From NCBI GenBank assembly GCA_031294825.1, contig JAUMPM010000041.1, forward strand, positions 1-32,781: DNA of 32,781 nt. The letters are read 5' to 3'. This DNA is from Collinsella sp. Lineage in GTDB: Bacteria > Actinomycetota > Coriobacteriia > Coriobacteriales > Coriobacteriaceae. Shown piece by piece: positions 14,789-23,477 of this stretch. How positions within the stretch are numbered: position 1 is the stretch's first letter; each line of letters starts with the position of its first letter. The notes beneath the pieces are model-generated. The model made no database searches. It was not told where the DNA came from and was given only the letters and a program-made list of their open reading frames with translations. A program made the position numbers and the translations under genes.

Positions 14789-15797
14789 GCTCGTGCACCG
14801 TCCTTTCGATGAGGTGATTCCACGCCTGCTTGAGAGAATCGGGCGCGACGGGCCTCATGCCATCCATGGCATGGGCCATGCAAAACGAGGCTGCGGCTTC
14901 AAAGTCGCGCACGTCAACGGTCCATGTCCAACCTGCTTCGGTGCGCATGAGTTCGCCTCGTCCGCGCGTGAGACCGCTGATCATATCGGCCTGCGCTTCA
15001 CGCGCGAACGAGAACGTAGCCGCAACGGGTGGGCGGTCGGCAAAATCGAATTCAAAGAACAGATAGTCGTTGAGATTGAAGTTCGCGGGGATGACGTAGG
15101 CCTTCGAAGGACGCCAAGCGCGTACGATACGGTCGCAGCGGAATGTTCTGATATTGCCGGTGGCATTGTCGAGGCCGCAGAAGTATGCCGTACCCTCGCG
15201 CTCGAACATGCCGTAGACGCAAACGGTCCGCTCGCGTTGTTCACCGCGTCCGTTTTGATACAAAAAGCGCAGCGCGCAACGCTCGGCAAAGGCACTCCAT
15301 ACCGCATCGACGGCGGGAGAGCGGCGGATCGGTGCCTCTTCTGTCGTCGACATGCCGGTGAGGTAGGCAATCTTGGAGCGAATGTCGGCAAGCGGCGCGG
15401 CAAAGGTGGATGAGCCTGCCGCGAGTGTCTGGTCGATGGCATTGAGCAGGATGTCGGCATCGTCTGCGGTGATGAGACCGCCCGCGGCAAACGTGTGCTC
15501 GCGGTCGATTGTCCACGCGCTCTCTTCGGTTTCCTGCGCTCCGGCGGCACGAACCTCCCTGATAACGATGCCGCGCTCGAGCAGCTTGTCGCGATCGCGG
15601 CGGAACTTGCGCTTGTCTGAGTCGATATTGCCCGAGCCGTATCCCAGATCGGAATCCAGGACGATTTGCTCGGTCGTCAGCGGTTCGGGAGAACTGTTGA
15701 GTACAAAGAAAAGGTTGAGGATGCGCTGAGCCGTTTTATCGAAACCGGGCTCGGGTGCCCCCTTTTTAATTGTCGCGGTCGCGTCGCTTGCCGTCAT
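14775..15797 (-). CDS. WYL-domain transcriptional regulator, PafB-like
   Basis: The first gene of the WYL pair codes for 340 residues. The N-terminus has a winged-helix region (FDKTAQRILNLFFVLNSSPEPLTTEQI, then DSDKRKFRRDRDKLLERGI as recognition helix), the middle an AAPLADIRSKI helix bundle and the second half a WYL core (GTAYFCGLDNATGNIRTFRCDRI). GAGGA precedes the ATG by about six bases. The two genes are probably co-transcribed and act as one heterodimeric regulator, by analogy with PafBC. It is divergent from the M28-like gene. Confidence 0.82.
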   Translation of the reverse strand: MTASDATATIKKGAPEPGFDKTAQRILNLFFVLNSSPEPLTTEQIVLDSDLGYGSGNIDSDKRKFRRDRDKLLERGIVIREVRAAGAQETEESAWTIDREHTFAAGGLITADDADILLNAIDQTLAAGSSTFAAPLADIRSKIAYLTGMSTTEEAPIRRSPAVDAVWSAFAERCALRFLYQNGRGEQRERTVCVYGMFEREGTAYFCGLDNATGNIRTFRCDRIVRAWRPSKAYVIPANFNLNDYLFFEFDFADRPPVAATFSFAREAQADMISGLTRGRGELMRTEAGWTWTVDVRDFEAAASFCMAHAMDGMRPVAPDSLKQAWNHLIERTVHEHVRA

Positions 15798-15921
15798 AGA
15801 ATCCTCGCATGAGAAGGTCGTTTGATGCCATGATTTTAGTCCGATATGGAGATTAGGCTATATCCTTGTCCGCTCGCGGCGTTAAGATGCCCCGAATTCG
15901 GTCGTTTGCGCTCGCTCGGGG

Positions 15922-15927
15922 TATACT
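15922..15927 (+). promoter_or_regulatory. Candidate -10 of the M28-like operon
   Basis: TATACT lies about 70 bases ahead of the start in the 198-base divergent gap. No good -35 is seen at the correct distance, so this is a weak call. Confidence 0.3.
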
Positions 15928-15995
15928 TTCGACTATATACGGTTCTAATGTGCATGCATTGGGCCTATTTGTCGGATTATGGATGTGGAGCGCAC

Positions 15996-18900
15996 ATGGC
16001 GAACACCCAGAACTATATTAACCACCTGCTGCAGAACACCGGCATTACGCCGGCGTGCAGTGAAGAAGAGCGCCTGGCTGCTGAGGATATCGCTCAGATT
16101 TTCCGCAACCACGGCTTTGACCCCGAGGTGCAGGAATTTAATGCTCCCGCACCCAGCAGGTTGGCGTTTGCCGTTACCGGTATCCTGGCGTTTGCCGGCG
16201 CCTTGCTGATGGGCATCGGCGGCGGCATTGGCTTGGTCGGCACCTTGCTGGCCATTGTCGGTGCCGTGCTCTACGTGCTCGAGCGCACGGGGCATCCCGT
16301 GGTTTCGCGCCTGGGAAAGACCGGTGTGAGTCAAAATGTCATCGCCTATCACAAGGCCTCGGGCCCGCTTGCGTCTCCGCGCAACCGCCCGGTCGTCGTG
16401 GTGGCCCACTATGATTCCCCCCGCGCCGAGCTCCTTGCTCGCGAGCCCTACGCTCCGTATCGCGCGCTCATCGCCAAGCTCCTGCCTGTCGCCACGATCG
16501 CGCCCGCGGCTGTCGCCATCCTGCGTATCCTGCCGCTTCCCGGCGTGCTCAAGGTGCTGCTGTGGATTGTCGCGATTCTGGCCTCCCTTGTGGCACTGGC
16601 CAACGCCGCCAATATCATCTCCAACCGTTTTGTACTTCCCTACACGTCTGGCGCAGTGTGCAACAAGTCCTCTGTTGCCGCCATGCTCGGTGTCATGGAC
16701 AACGTTGCCCCCTATCAGGGCGAAAACGAGTTCCCCGACGACATTCCATTCGATACCTATTTTGGCGAGCAGAAGCGTCGCGCCGAGGAAATGGCGCGCG
16801 CGGCGGCCGAGTATGCCGCGGCCCAGCAGCAAAACGACTACGGCAACACCATTGAATATGAGGAACCTTCCTACGACGAGGACGAGTTTGGCCAGCCGGT
16901 TGCGCCTGTCGACGCACCCGAGCAGGACGAGACTTTTGATGGACAGATCGGTGGTTTTGAGGGCGCCTCTGCCGACGAGACGCTAATCGGCGTTATCGCG
17001 CCCGAGGCTCAAGACCAGACTGCCCAGGCCGAAGTGTCCACCGAGGAAAAGTCCTCCGCCGAGCCGGCGGAGGAGCCCGCGGTGGTCGAAGCCGCCGAGC
17101 CCAAGCCCAAGCTCTATCGCAATGCCGCCGGCAATATCCGCTTTGGTTCGGATGCCATCCGTGCGCTCGGCATGCTTCCCGAGTCCTGCGCGCTCGATTA
17201 CGAAGAGGGCGAGGAGCCGACGTTTGAGCCGGAGCCTGCGCCCGTTGTCACTGCGGATGATGAGTCTGCCGCGGTTACCGCTGCCGTTGCCGAGCCCGAG
17301 GCGGTGTCCGCGATCGATCCCGCGGCAGGACTGGACATTTTGGCTCCCGCCGCGCCGGCGCAGGACGTTGCGGACGAGTCTGACGACGATTACGTTGAAC
17401 AGCCGAGGCGTGTGTCTTACGAGAGCGATACTGATTTCTCGGCCGAGATTCCCGCGGCAACGCCCCATGCCGATATTGCATCCGCGTTCTCTTCGATTGG
17501 CGCCAGCGCTTCCAACTTCTTTAAGGGTGCGCTTGCAAAGGGCAAGAAATTTGTCGACGATTTCGAGGAGAAGCGCGCTGCCGCACGCGAGGCTGCCGAG
17601 CAGGAGGCTATCGCTCAGCAGCAGGCAGCCGAGGCGGCACGTGAGCTCGCGGCGCAAGAGTTCGAGCAGAACGAGGCTATGCAGTCCGTGCCCGCCAAAG
17701 CCGCCGAAGCTACAACGTCCTTTGAGTCCCAGCAACCGACGTCCGCGGACGTTGTTGAGGCAACAACGTCTTTCGAGGCTCAGCAGCACGTCGATAGCAC
17801 TATGTCGTTTGATGCCGCGAAGTTCGATTCCACGATAACGTTTGAAAAGCAAGGCACCGCGATTGCCGAGCCCCTTCCTGCTTCCGATGAGCAGGACGAC
17901 GCGGTGGACGATGACGAGCCCATTGATGCTGCCGAAATTCAGGATGCCGCCGAGGACGAGCCCGTCGAGGCCAACTCTGACGAAGAGCAATACGCGGCAG
18001 CCGATCAAGGTGATTCGGCCGAGGTCGAGCAGGAGGAAGTGCCTGCGGTTTCCGAGACTCCCGAGACGGATGAGTCGAGGCCTTACTCCACGCAGATTTT
18101 CACCATGCCGACCCCGAGTGGTTCCGGTGCCACGGTTGCCAATGTCGCTCCCACCCAGGACGAAACGGTCGATTCCCTTATGGCCCAGATTTCCTCCCAA
18201 GCATCGCCGCGTCCGCAGATGAATGTTCCCGATCCGGCGTCGGCACCGTCGCCTGCACCTTCCTCGTCTCCTCTGGCTTCGGTCCCCGATCCGTCGCTGC
18301 CGTCTATGAAGCAGGCAAACGTTGCGTCTCGCACGTCGCTGTTCGACCTTCCCGATCCCTCTGCCCAGGTCAACGACCCCTTTGCTACCGCCCAGGGTCC
18401 CGAACCCACATCAGCACCCGTTGCGCCTCCTATGCCCGTTGCGTCGGGCGCGCAGCCGATCGAGACCATTTCGGCTCCCGCCCCGGCGGCACCCAAGTCT
18501 CGTAAGCGCGGCCTGGGTGGCCTGTTCGGCCGTAAAAAGAAAAACGAGCAGGATAGCATGAGTGACTGGCTGGGCGTCGAAGACGATTACGATGCCAAGA
18601 AGTCCGGTCGCGGTATCGGTTCGTGGGATAACTTCGAGGACGATAACGATGGCTGGAAGGGTGGCGCTACGTCTTCCGATGGCGCTTCTTCCGAAGATAT
18701 GCTCTCGGCTGTCGCCTCTATGGGCGATGATGAGCTGCTCGGTCACGATATCTGGTTTGTGGCAACGGGCGCCTCGGATTGTGATGGCGCCGGCATGAAG
18801 GCCTTCTTGGCTTCGCATCGCGATAGGCTCCGCGGCGTATTCTTTATCAATCTTGAATCCGTCGGCGCCGGTAGGCTTTCGGTTGTGACGGTCGAGGGCG

Positions 18901-19175
18901 AACAACAACTGCTCAAGGGCGATCGTCGCATCATGAACCTGGTCAGCAAGGTGTGCAAGTCGTTCCATGTCGATTGTGGCGCGCTCGAGATGCCCTATGC
19001 CAAGACCGATGCCTATGCCGCGCTCGAGGCGAGCCGCCGAGCCCTTACCATCGCCGGCGTGGACGGCACGCGTCTGGCTTGCGCTCGTACCGAGGACGAC
19101 CTGCCCCACAATGTCAACCCGACGAACATTGCCACGGTATCCGAGATCGTGACCGAGGTTATCCGCCGTTCGTAG
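15996..19175 (+). CDS. M28-peptidase-like membrane protein with very large acidic insertion
   Basis: The start was placed at the ATG five bases after TGGAG, giving 1059 residues. Residues 1-240 contain two hydrophobic regions (57-95 and 160-205), the M28-like motif VVVVAHYDSPRAE (His138, Asp140) and SGAVCNKSSVAAMLGVMDN, aligning with the usual DNASG block. Residues ~240-905 are acidic, Ala/Glu/Pro-rich low complexity. The last ~146 residues return to the M28 fold: FVATGASDCDG, INLESVGAG (Glu954), and LPHNVNPTN (His1038). So a peptidase fold is split by about 660 probably disordered residues. Two metal-site positions are changed: Cys222 where Asp is usual, and Ser-Asp (927-928) in place of the Glu-Glu pair, so activity is doubtful. 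The insertion has four related repeats (TTSFESQQ, TTSFEAQQ, TMSFDAAK, TITFEKQ). Confidence 0.8.
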   Translation: MANTQNYINHLLQNTGITPACSEEERLAAEDIAQIFRNHGFDPEVQEFNAPAPSRLAFAVTGILAFAGALLMGIGGGIGLVGTLLAIVGAVLYVLERTGHPVVSRLGKTGVSQNVIAYHKASGPLASPRNRPVVVVAHYDSPRAELLAREPYAPYRALIAKLLPVATIAPAAVAILRILPLPGVLKVLLWIVAILASLVALANAANIISNRFVLPYTSGAVCNKSSVAAMLGVMDNVAPYQGENEFPDDIPFDTYFGEQKRRAEEMARAAAEYAAAQQQNDYGNTIEYEEPSYDEDEFGQPVAPVDAPEQDETFDGQIGGFEGASADETLIGVIAPEAQDQTAQAEVSTEEKSSAEPAEEPAVVEAAEPKPKLYRNAAGNIRFGSDAIRALGMLPESCALDYEEGEEPTFEPEPAPVVTADDESAAVTAAVAEPEAVSAIDPAAGLDILAPAAPAQDVADESDDDYVEQPRRVSYESDTDFSAEIPAATPHADIASAFSSIGASASNFFKGALAKGKKFVDDFEEKRAAAREAAEQEAIAQQQAAEAARELAAQEFEQNEAMQSVPAKAAEATTSFESQQPTSADVVEATTSFEAQQHVDSTMSFDAAKFDSTITFEKQGTAIAEPLPASDEQDDAVDDDEPIDAAEIQDAAEDEPVEANSDEEQYAAADQGDSAEVEQEEVPAVSETPETDESRPYSTQIFTMPTPSGSGATVANVAPTQDETVDSLMAQISSQASPRPQMNVPDPASAPSPAPSSSPLASVPDPSLPSMKQANVASRTSLFDLPDPSAQVNDPFATAQGPEPTSAPVAPPMPVASGAQPIETISAPAPAAPKSRKRGLGGLFGRKKKNEQDSMSDWLGVEDDYDAKKSGRGIGSWDNFEDDNDGWKGGATSSDGASSEDMLSAVASMGDDELLGHDIWFVATGASDCDGAGMKAFLASHRDRLRGVFFINLESVGAGRLSVVTVEGEQQLLKGDRRIMNLVSKVCKSFHVDCGALEMPYAKTDAYAALEASRRALTIAGVDGTRLACARTEDDLPHNVNPTNIATVSEIVTEVIRRS

Positions 19176-19196
19176 ACGGAGCTCTAAGGAGTCAAC

Positions 19197-19415
19197 GTGT
19201 TTTCGTATATTAAGCGCCATTGGCCTGTCTACGTGATTTTGACCTTGATTGCCATTGCGTTAGGATTTGGGGCTGCCTACATCGTGGGTGCGAAGGGCTC
19301 GACCCCCGCCTCCGCAATCAGCGAAGAGGTGGAGCAAGAACAGAGCACGGGTGCCGATGGGATTCCTGAGTCCGAGCAGGCTATCGTTGATGGCGGATCT
19401 TCGTCTGCAGAGTAG
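19197..19415 (+). CDS. Small membrane-anchored acidic protein
   Basis: The 72-residue product has one transmembrane helix (about 10-31, VYVILTLIAIALGFGAAYIV) after a short basic N-terminus, and an acidic Ser/Glu-rich tail predicted outside the cell. The GTG start follows AAGGA by six bases. It is 21 bases after the M28-like gene and ends at a terminator, so the two form an operon. The function is unknown. Confidence 0.75.
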   Translation: MFSYIKRHWPVYVILTLIAIALGFGAAYIVGAKGSTPASAISEEVEQEQSTGADGIPESEQAIVDGGSSSAE

Positions 19416-19436
19416 ATACGGCAATTTACATGATTG

Positions 19437-19474
19437 AAAGCGGGCGAGCCGGGGGACTGGCTCGTCCGCTTTTT
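19437..19474 (+). terminator. Terminator of the M28-like operon
   Basis: Stem AGCGGGCGAGCC / GGCTCGTCCGCT (one G-U pair) with an eight-base loop, then five T residues. It lies just before the tail of the convergent adhesin gene. Confidence 0.85.
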
Positions 19475-19481
19475 CATCGCG

Positions 19482-22400
19482 CTAGCGCTTCTTTGGGATC
19501 GACCTAAGGCGAGCGAACCATAGGGCTGCGGCACCCGAGGTCAGGAGCGCAGTGATGCAAGCGGCGATGGGAACTGATCCTGTTGCCGGTAGGTCCTGCG
19601 GTAGGGTACAGCGTTGAATGACACGGTCCTCGTCATGTGACTCAAGTTTATCGCCGCCGCCGTTGCGGCAAAGATCGACGCGTGCGCTGTTGGTGAGTGC
19701 AGTTTGGGGCGTATAAGCCGACGTTGCCTGCATGTGCACGACTGCGCCCCGAGCGTCTGTGCCAAGGATTGCTTTGGCATCGTCAAGGTCGTCGTGCTCA
19801 TCTTTGAGATCATCGCGGGTCCAAGAATCCGCATCGCTTCGAGTCGTAAAGTCGGCGGCTACCGCACCGTATTCAATTCGAATGCCCGTTACGACGGTAT
19901 TGGATGCAAGGTCGAGCTCTTCTGCCTCGAGTGTGGTGGATTCCGTGGTCGAGACATCCGCCTTCCAGAGGCGCCAGCCGTCGTAATCGACGAGGCGACA
20001 GTCCTCACCAAGGCTCTCTTTTACTTCGTCGGACTCAAGCCAAGGATTTTCGTGCTCATCGTCAAGTGTCGCGTTCTCCGGCTCATCGACGTCTGTCGAG
20101 TCCAACGGCGTCGTGCGATACCACACGTTGCACAGACCGTTGAGGTCGCCGATGGCGACGGGAGTTTCGATTGAGACGAATCTCGCTGTATCGTCCTCAG
20201 CACACTCAAGATCATCGGTAATTGTGAACTCATCAACCCAGGTAGCTGAATCGTTTCGAGCATCGATGGTATAGGAGAAAAGCCCATCACTATTGGTTTG
20301 CGTCGCGGCGCGATTATTACCATCTCCGTTGGCCAGCAGACCCTTTCCGATAGGTTGGACAAGCTCCTGACGCTTGTCGACCTGTCCCTTGATCTCGATG
20401 GGCGCATCCTTCATCGCGACGGATTGGACTTCTCCCGTATCCTTTATTTCAAACGTTATCTCCTCGGCAAGGTCGTAGGTCCGCGGAGACATCATTTCGC
20501 GCAACGAGTAGGTGCCGGGTGCAAGATGTTCGACGCGGTGTGGCTTGTCGGATGAGGTCCAGGATTCTATTTCGGTTTTATCGGGACCATATAAGGTGAG
20601 CTGTGCGCCTTCCACTTCCTGCTCACCGCTTGCATCGACCTTGGAGATATCAACCTTGGTGTAATCGTCGGATACGTTGAGCCGTGCTTCTACAACGGGT
20701 GTTTTCTGGTCGGCATAAGTAAGGTCGACAATATGGGTTGTCAGATCGAGCAAGAAGCCTGCCGGCGCTTGAGTCTCGACAACCTCGTAGCGTGCGGTGC
20801 CAGGTCCCAGCGGGAGGTTGTCCGCGCGTGCTTCTCCAGTTTCATCCGTCGTGACGGTAGCGACAGTCTCACCGTCGAGCGCGGCAATGCTACCGTCGGG
20901 GCGCACGATATCACCCGAGGCACGGATCTCAAAGACGGCGCCCGCGAGGCTGCTGCCGTCTATGGCATCGGTTTTAACGATCCTGATGTTTCCGGTCGCG
21001 GCGTGGTCATAATACGAGGCGATTGCAACGGGCGTTAGGTTCATGTCGGCGGGTATGTTTACCTCGATCTCTTCGCCGACAAGATAGGGCTCTTTGGCCG
21101 AGGTTTCGCGTACATAATAGGTGCCCGGTACGAGCGATTCGGGCAGCGTGACGGTCCCGGTCGCGTCAGTCGTAAAGGTGTCCATTACGTTATGTGCTGG
21201 ATACCAGCAAGTTTGTGAGACAGGTTCGTGATTGCTGTCGAGGAGTTGGAAGGTGAATCCGGCTAGTGGAACAGAAGCGCCTGTTTGGGCATCGCGTTTT
21301 ACAATCTGGAGATGCGTCGACAGAGTGTGGTTGTCCACGATATATTGAAGCTCGGTGCCGTTGGAAATCTGATTGGCCCCGACGGTCCATTCCCCTGCAC
21401 GTTTAAAACCCTCGGGGACGGTTTCCGGAACCTCGCGAACCGTGTAGCCGGTGCGGTCGTATGGGATGGCTCCGTGGACACCGGCGGGTCGCTTGCCTGC
21501 GCCGAACCATGTTTCGGGCTGATCCTTGGTGGAGGCAAAGCCATAGACGTTTGTGGTCAGTGTGCCGACAACCTGCTGAGAGCTGTTGCTGACAACCTCA
21601 AAGACAACACCTCCCGCCGGCTGCTCCAGGCCGGATTGGTCGCTATTGCCGTAATCCTTGAATTTGGATATCTCAAGGTTAAACGCAATGGGGATATCGG
21701 AAACGCGAGATTCGATCTCGACCACGCCTGAATCGCCGAGCTGGTCGGCTCCAACGGTATAGGTCCAGCTGTCGTTGGATGGCAGGTAGCCCTCGGGGGC
21801 TTTTGATTCGTAGATGGTAAAGGTTCCTAAGGGGACATCGGCGAGGGTGGCCCGACCGCTTTCGTCGGTCGTGAGGATTTGTGCCCATCCAGGGGTTGAT
21901 TGCGACACACACGTGAACTCTGCTCCTGCGAGTGAAGATCCCACCTGGGGGCCGGCATTCGTCGCGGCATCGAGTTTTACGATACGCAGGTTGATGGTGC
22001 CGGGCTGTTCATCAATGGCGACCCGCCCGCCGTCATTCCCCGTGGTAAAGGCAATACGATCGTGGCGGGGGACATAGCCGGCCGGCGCCTTCGTTTCAAC
22101 TAGGTAGTATGCCGTATTGGGCAGAAGTGTTGCTTGCGCTCGACCGTTGCTATCCATTTGGATGGTGCCGACATGCGCGCCGCTGGCGCTCTCAAAAATA
22201 TCGAATGTTGCCCCGGTAAACTGATAGGTATTGTTTCCGCTGGTAATAACGGTGTTAGCAGACTGCTTTTGGAAGGAAACAGAGACCGCCGGCAGTACAT
22301 AGAGCATGTCTTGACGTTTGCTGCCGCCCGATACGGTTCCTAGATAGCGCCGCGCGCGGTGCGGAGCGGCTTTGATGCTTCCTGATTTTGCGCTGTCGTG

Positions 22401-22913
22401 GAGCCACCGCGCAGCCGCTACGACTTCATTGTCGGCGGTAAAGTGCCCACTCTTGGTTTTGCCCTGAGCGGTCGTGTAGGAGTAGGTGCCGTCGACATGG
22501 GTAGTGCCGTTGAGCATCCATACGGCAAGCTGGGTGGCGGCGCGGGCGCGATCGGGTGAAAGATGGTAACCGCCAAACGACGTGGCGGTAGGATATCCGT
22601 GACAAACGATTGCCGCGAACTCGTCGTCGAGCCACACCCAGCCTTGATCAAAGTTGAGCCATGGGCCGCCCGGCTTGGTGGGGCCGGGGCGCTCCTGGTT
22701 CATGCAGTAGGCAATCGAGGCGTCTTGAGCTTCATACTTGCCGATGAAGAAGGGCCCACAATCATCGCTAATAGTGCGGAAGCCGAGCTGGTCGTAGCCA
22801 TCGACGGCAAATGCGGCTCCCGGTGCCAGGCAGCCGAAAAGCAGGAAGAGGAGCAGGAGCAGCGGACCTGTTGCGATTGCGCTGTGGACAGAGTGCGTGG
22901 GTGCGTTGGACAT
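19482..22913 (-). CDS. LPxTG-anchored thioester-domain adhesin with Cna-B/SpaA repeats
   Basis: The 1143-residue surface protein has a signal peptide (about 1-36), a thioester domain with Cys70 (YCMNQERPGP) and Gln128 in the TQLAVW motif (T-Q-x-A signature), whose internal thioester can bind host surfaces covalently, and then about six Cna-B/SpaA-type domains marked by ETKAPAGY, ESKAPEGY, REVPETVPEGF, RETSAKEPY, ETQAPAGF and REMMSPRTY. A longer domain (about 840-1095) follows, then the sorting signal LPATG (1108-1112), a hydrophobic helix and a basic tail. AAGGAG lies five bases before the start. No sortase gene is in the window, so anchoring must rely on one elsewhere. Host binding is inferred from the family. 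Confidence 0.93.
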   Translation of the reverse strand: MSNAPTHSVHSAIATGPLLLLLFLLFGCLAPGAAFAVDGYDQLGFRTISDDCGPFFIGKYEAQDASIAYCMNQERPGPTKPGGPWLNFDQGWVWLDDEFAAIVCHGYPTATSFGGYHLSPDRARAATQLAVWMLNGTTHVDGTYSYTTAQGKTKSGHFTADNEVVAAARWLHDSAKSGSIKAAPHRARRYLGTVSGGSKRQDMLYVLPAVSVSFQKQSANTVITSGNNTYQFTGATFDIFESASGAHVGTIQMDSNGRAQATLLPNTAYYLVETKAPAGYVPRHDRIAFTTGNDGGRVAIDEQPGTINLRIVKLDAATNAGPQVGSSLAGAEFTCVSQSTPGWAQILTTDESGRATLADVPLGTFTIYESKAPEGYLPSNDSWTYTVGADQLGDSGVVEIESRVSDIPIAFNLEISKFKDYGNSDQSGLEQPAGGVVFEVVSNSSQQVVGTLTTNVYGFASTKDQPETWFGAGKRPAGVHGAIPYDRTGYTVREVPETVPEGFKRAGEWTVGANQISNGTELQYIVDNHTLSTHLQIVKRDAQTGASVPLAGFTFQLLDSNHEPVSQTCWYPAHNVMDTFTTDATGTVTLPESLVPGTYYVRETSAKEPYLVGEEIEVNIPADMNLTPVAIASYYDHAATGNIRIVKTDAIDGSSLAGAVFEIRASGDIVRPDGSIAALDGETVATVTTDETGEARADNLPLGPGTARYEVVETQAPAGFLLDLTTHIVDLTYADQKTPVVEARLNVSDDYTKVDISKVDASGEQEVEGAQLTLYGPDKTEIESWTSSDKPHRVEHLAPGTYSLREMMSPRTYDLAEEITFEIKDTGEVQSVAMKDAPIEIKGQVDKRQELVQPIGKGLLANGDGNNRAATQTNSDGLFSYTIDARNDSATWVDEFTITDDLECAEDDTARFVSIETPVAIGDLNGLCNVWYRTTPLDSTDVDEPENATLDDEHENPWLESDEVKESLGEDCRLVDYDGWRLWKADVSTTESTTLEAEELDLASNTVVTGIRIEYGAVAADFTTRSDADSWTRDDLKDEHDDLDDAKAILGTDARGAVVHMQATSAYTPQTALTNSARVDLCRNGGGDKLESHDEDRVIQRCTLPQDLPATGSVPIAACITALLTSGAAALWFARLRSIPKKR

Positions 22914-23167
22914 GGCTGCTCCTTATCCCTCGTGCGCCGCACGGGGAGGCCGCGGCGCTTGGGATGAGGCTACCCCCGAGGTTCATGCGGGTAAGTACCG
23001 GAGCCTGACCAAAAGCTTGCCCAATTCCTGACAAATTGAGCTCAAATACAACAATCAAGCAAAAGTGCAGGTAGAAGATAGGGAGAATAGGAGGTCAAAG
23101 GTCCTCATCTCCACAATTGACGCGATTTTCAAACGAATCTCCATAGCTAAAACAAGCATCGCCACCC
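22914..23167. other. Intergenic region between adhesin and tRNA-Gly
   Basis: No gene is seen. The part near the adhesin is GC-rich with a small hairpin (CGTGC-GCC-GCACG, 22931-22943) that would lie in the adhesin 5' leader. Positions 23021-23165 are AT-rich and probably carry the leftward adhesin promoter, but I could not fix -35/-10 boxes. Confidence 0.5.
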
Positions 23168-23197
23168 TTGTATCGAACAAGACAACCGCGTTATACT
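23168..23197 (+). promoter_or_regulatory. Candidate promoter of tRNA-Gly
   Basis: The -10 TATACT (23192-23197) is good and 13 bases ahead of the tRNA; the -35 TTGTAT (18-base spacing) matches only in TTG. Confidence 0.5.
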
Positions 23198-23210
23198 AGC
23201 CAACACATAA

Positions 23211-23285
23211 GCGGGCATCGCCAAGTGGTAAGGCATCAGCTTCCCAAGCTGACACTCGCGGGTTCGAGTCCCGTTGCCCGCTCCA
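23211..23285 (+). tRNA. tRNA-Gly, anticodon CCC
   Basis: The cloverleaf folds fully: acceptor GCGGGCA / TGCCCGC, a 3-bp D stem, anticodon stem TCAGC / GCTGA with loop TTCCCAA (anticodon CCC), T arm GCGGG-TTCGAGT-CCCGT, discriminator T and an encoded CCA. It reads GGG glycine codons. Copies of its 3' end recur twice downstream. Confidence 0.96.
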
Positions 23286-23296
23286 GCTAGAAGCAC

Positions 23297-23329
23297 AAGC
23301 ACGGCACCATTACGGTGCCGTGCTTTTTT
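23297..23329 (+). terminator. Terminator of tRNA-Gly
   Basis: A perfect stem AAGCACGGCACC / GGTGCCGTGCTT with loop ATTAC is followed by further T residues. Confidence 0.9.
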
Positions 23330-23340
23330 CAATAAAGTGC

Positions 23341-23477
23341 CGGGACTCGAACCCGACAGGGTGCGAGCGTTAAATAAACGCGAAGCGTTTATAGCGAGCA
23401 GGCAAGGGCGCCGATAGGCGACCGCAGCCGGTGCGGATTTGCGAAGCAAATACGCGGATGTCCCGTTGCCCGCTCCA
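23341..23477. repeat. tRNA-tail structured element, Gly locus, unit 1
   Basis: The unit opens with CGGGACTCGAACCCG (23341-23355), an exact inverted copy of the T arm of the preceding tRNA. Then come hairpins H1 ATAAACGC-GAA-GCGTTTAT (23374-23392), H2 CGCC-GATA-GGCG (23409-23420) and H3 ATTTGC-GAA-GCAAAT (23437-23451). It closes with GTCCCGTTGCCCGCTCCA (23460-23477), an exact 18-base direct copy of the tRNA 3' end including CCA. CGGGAC at the left can pair with GTCCCG at the right, enclosing the three hairpins. A comparable element follows tRNA-Lys. It is probably not coding. Confidence 0.8.

Noticed and set aside
15846..15995. N-terminal extension of the M28-like protein
   Set aside because: The frame is open but has no ribosome site and unlikely sequence; the ATG at 15996 has TGGAG at proper spacing.
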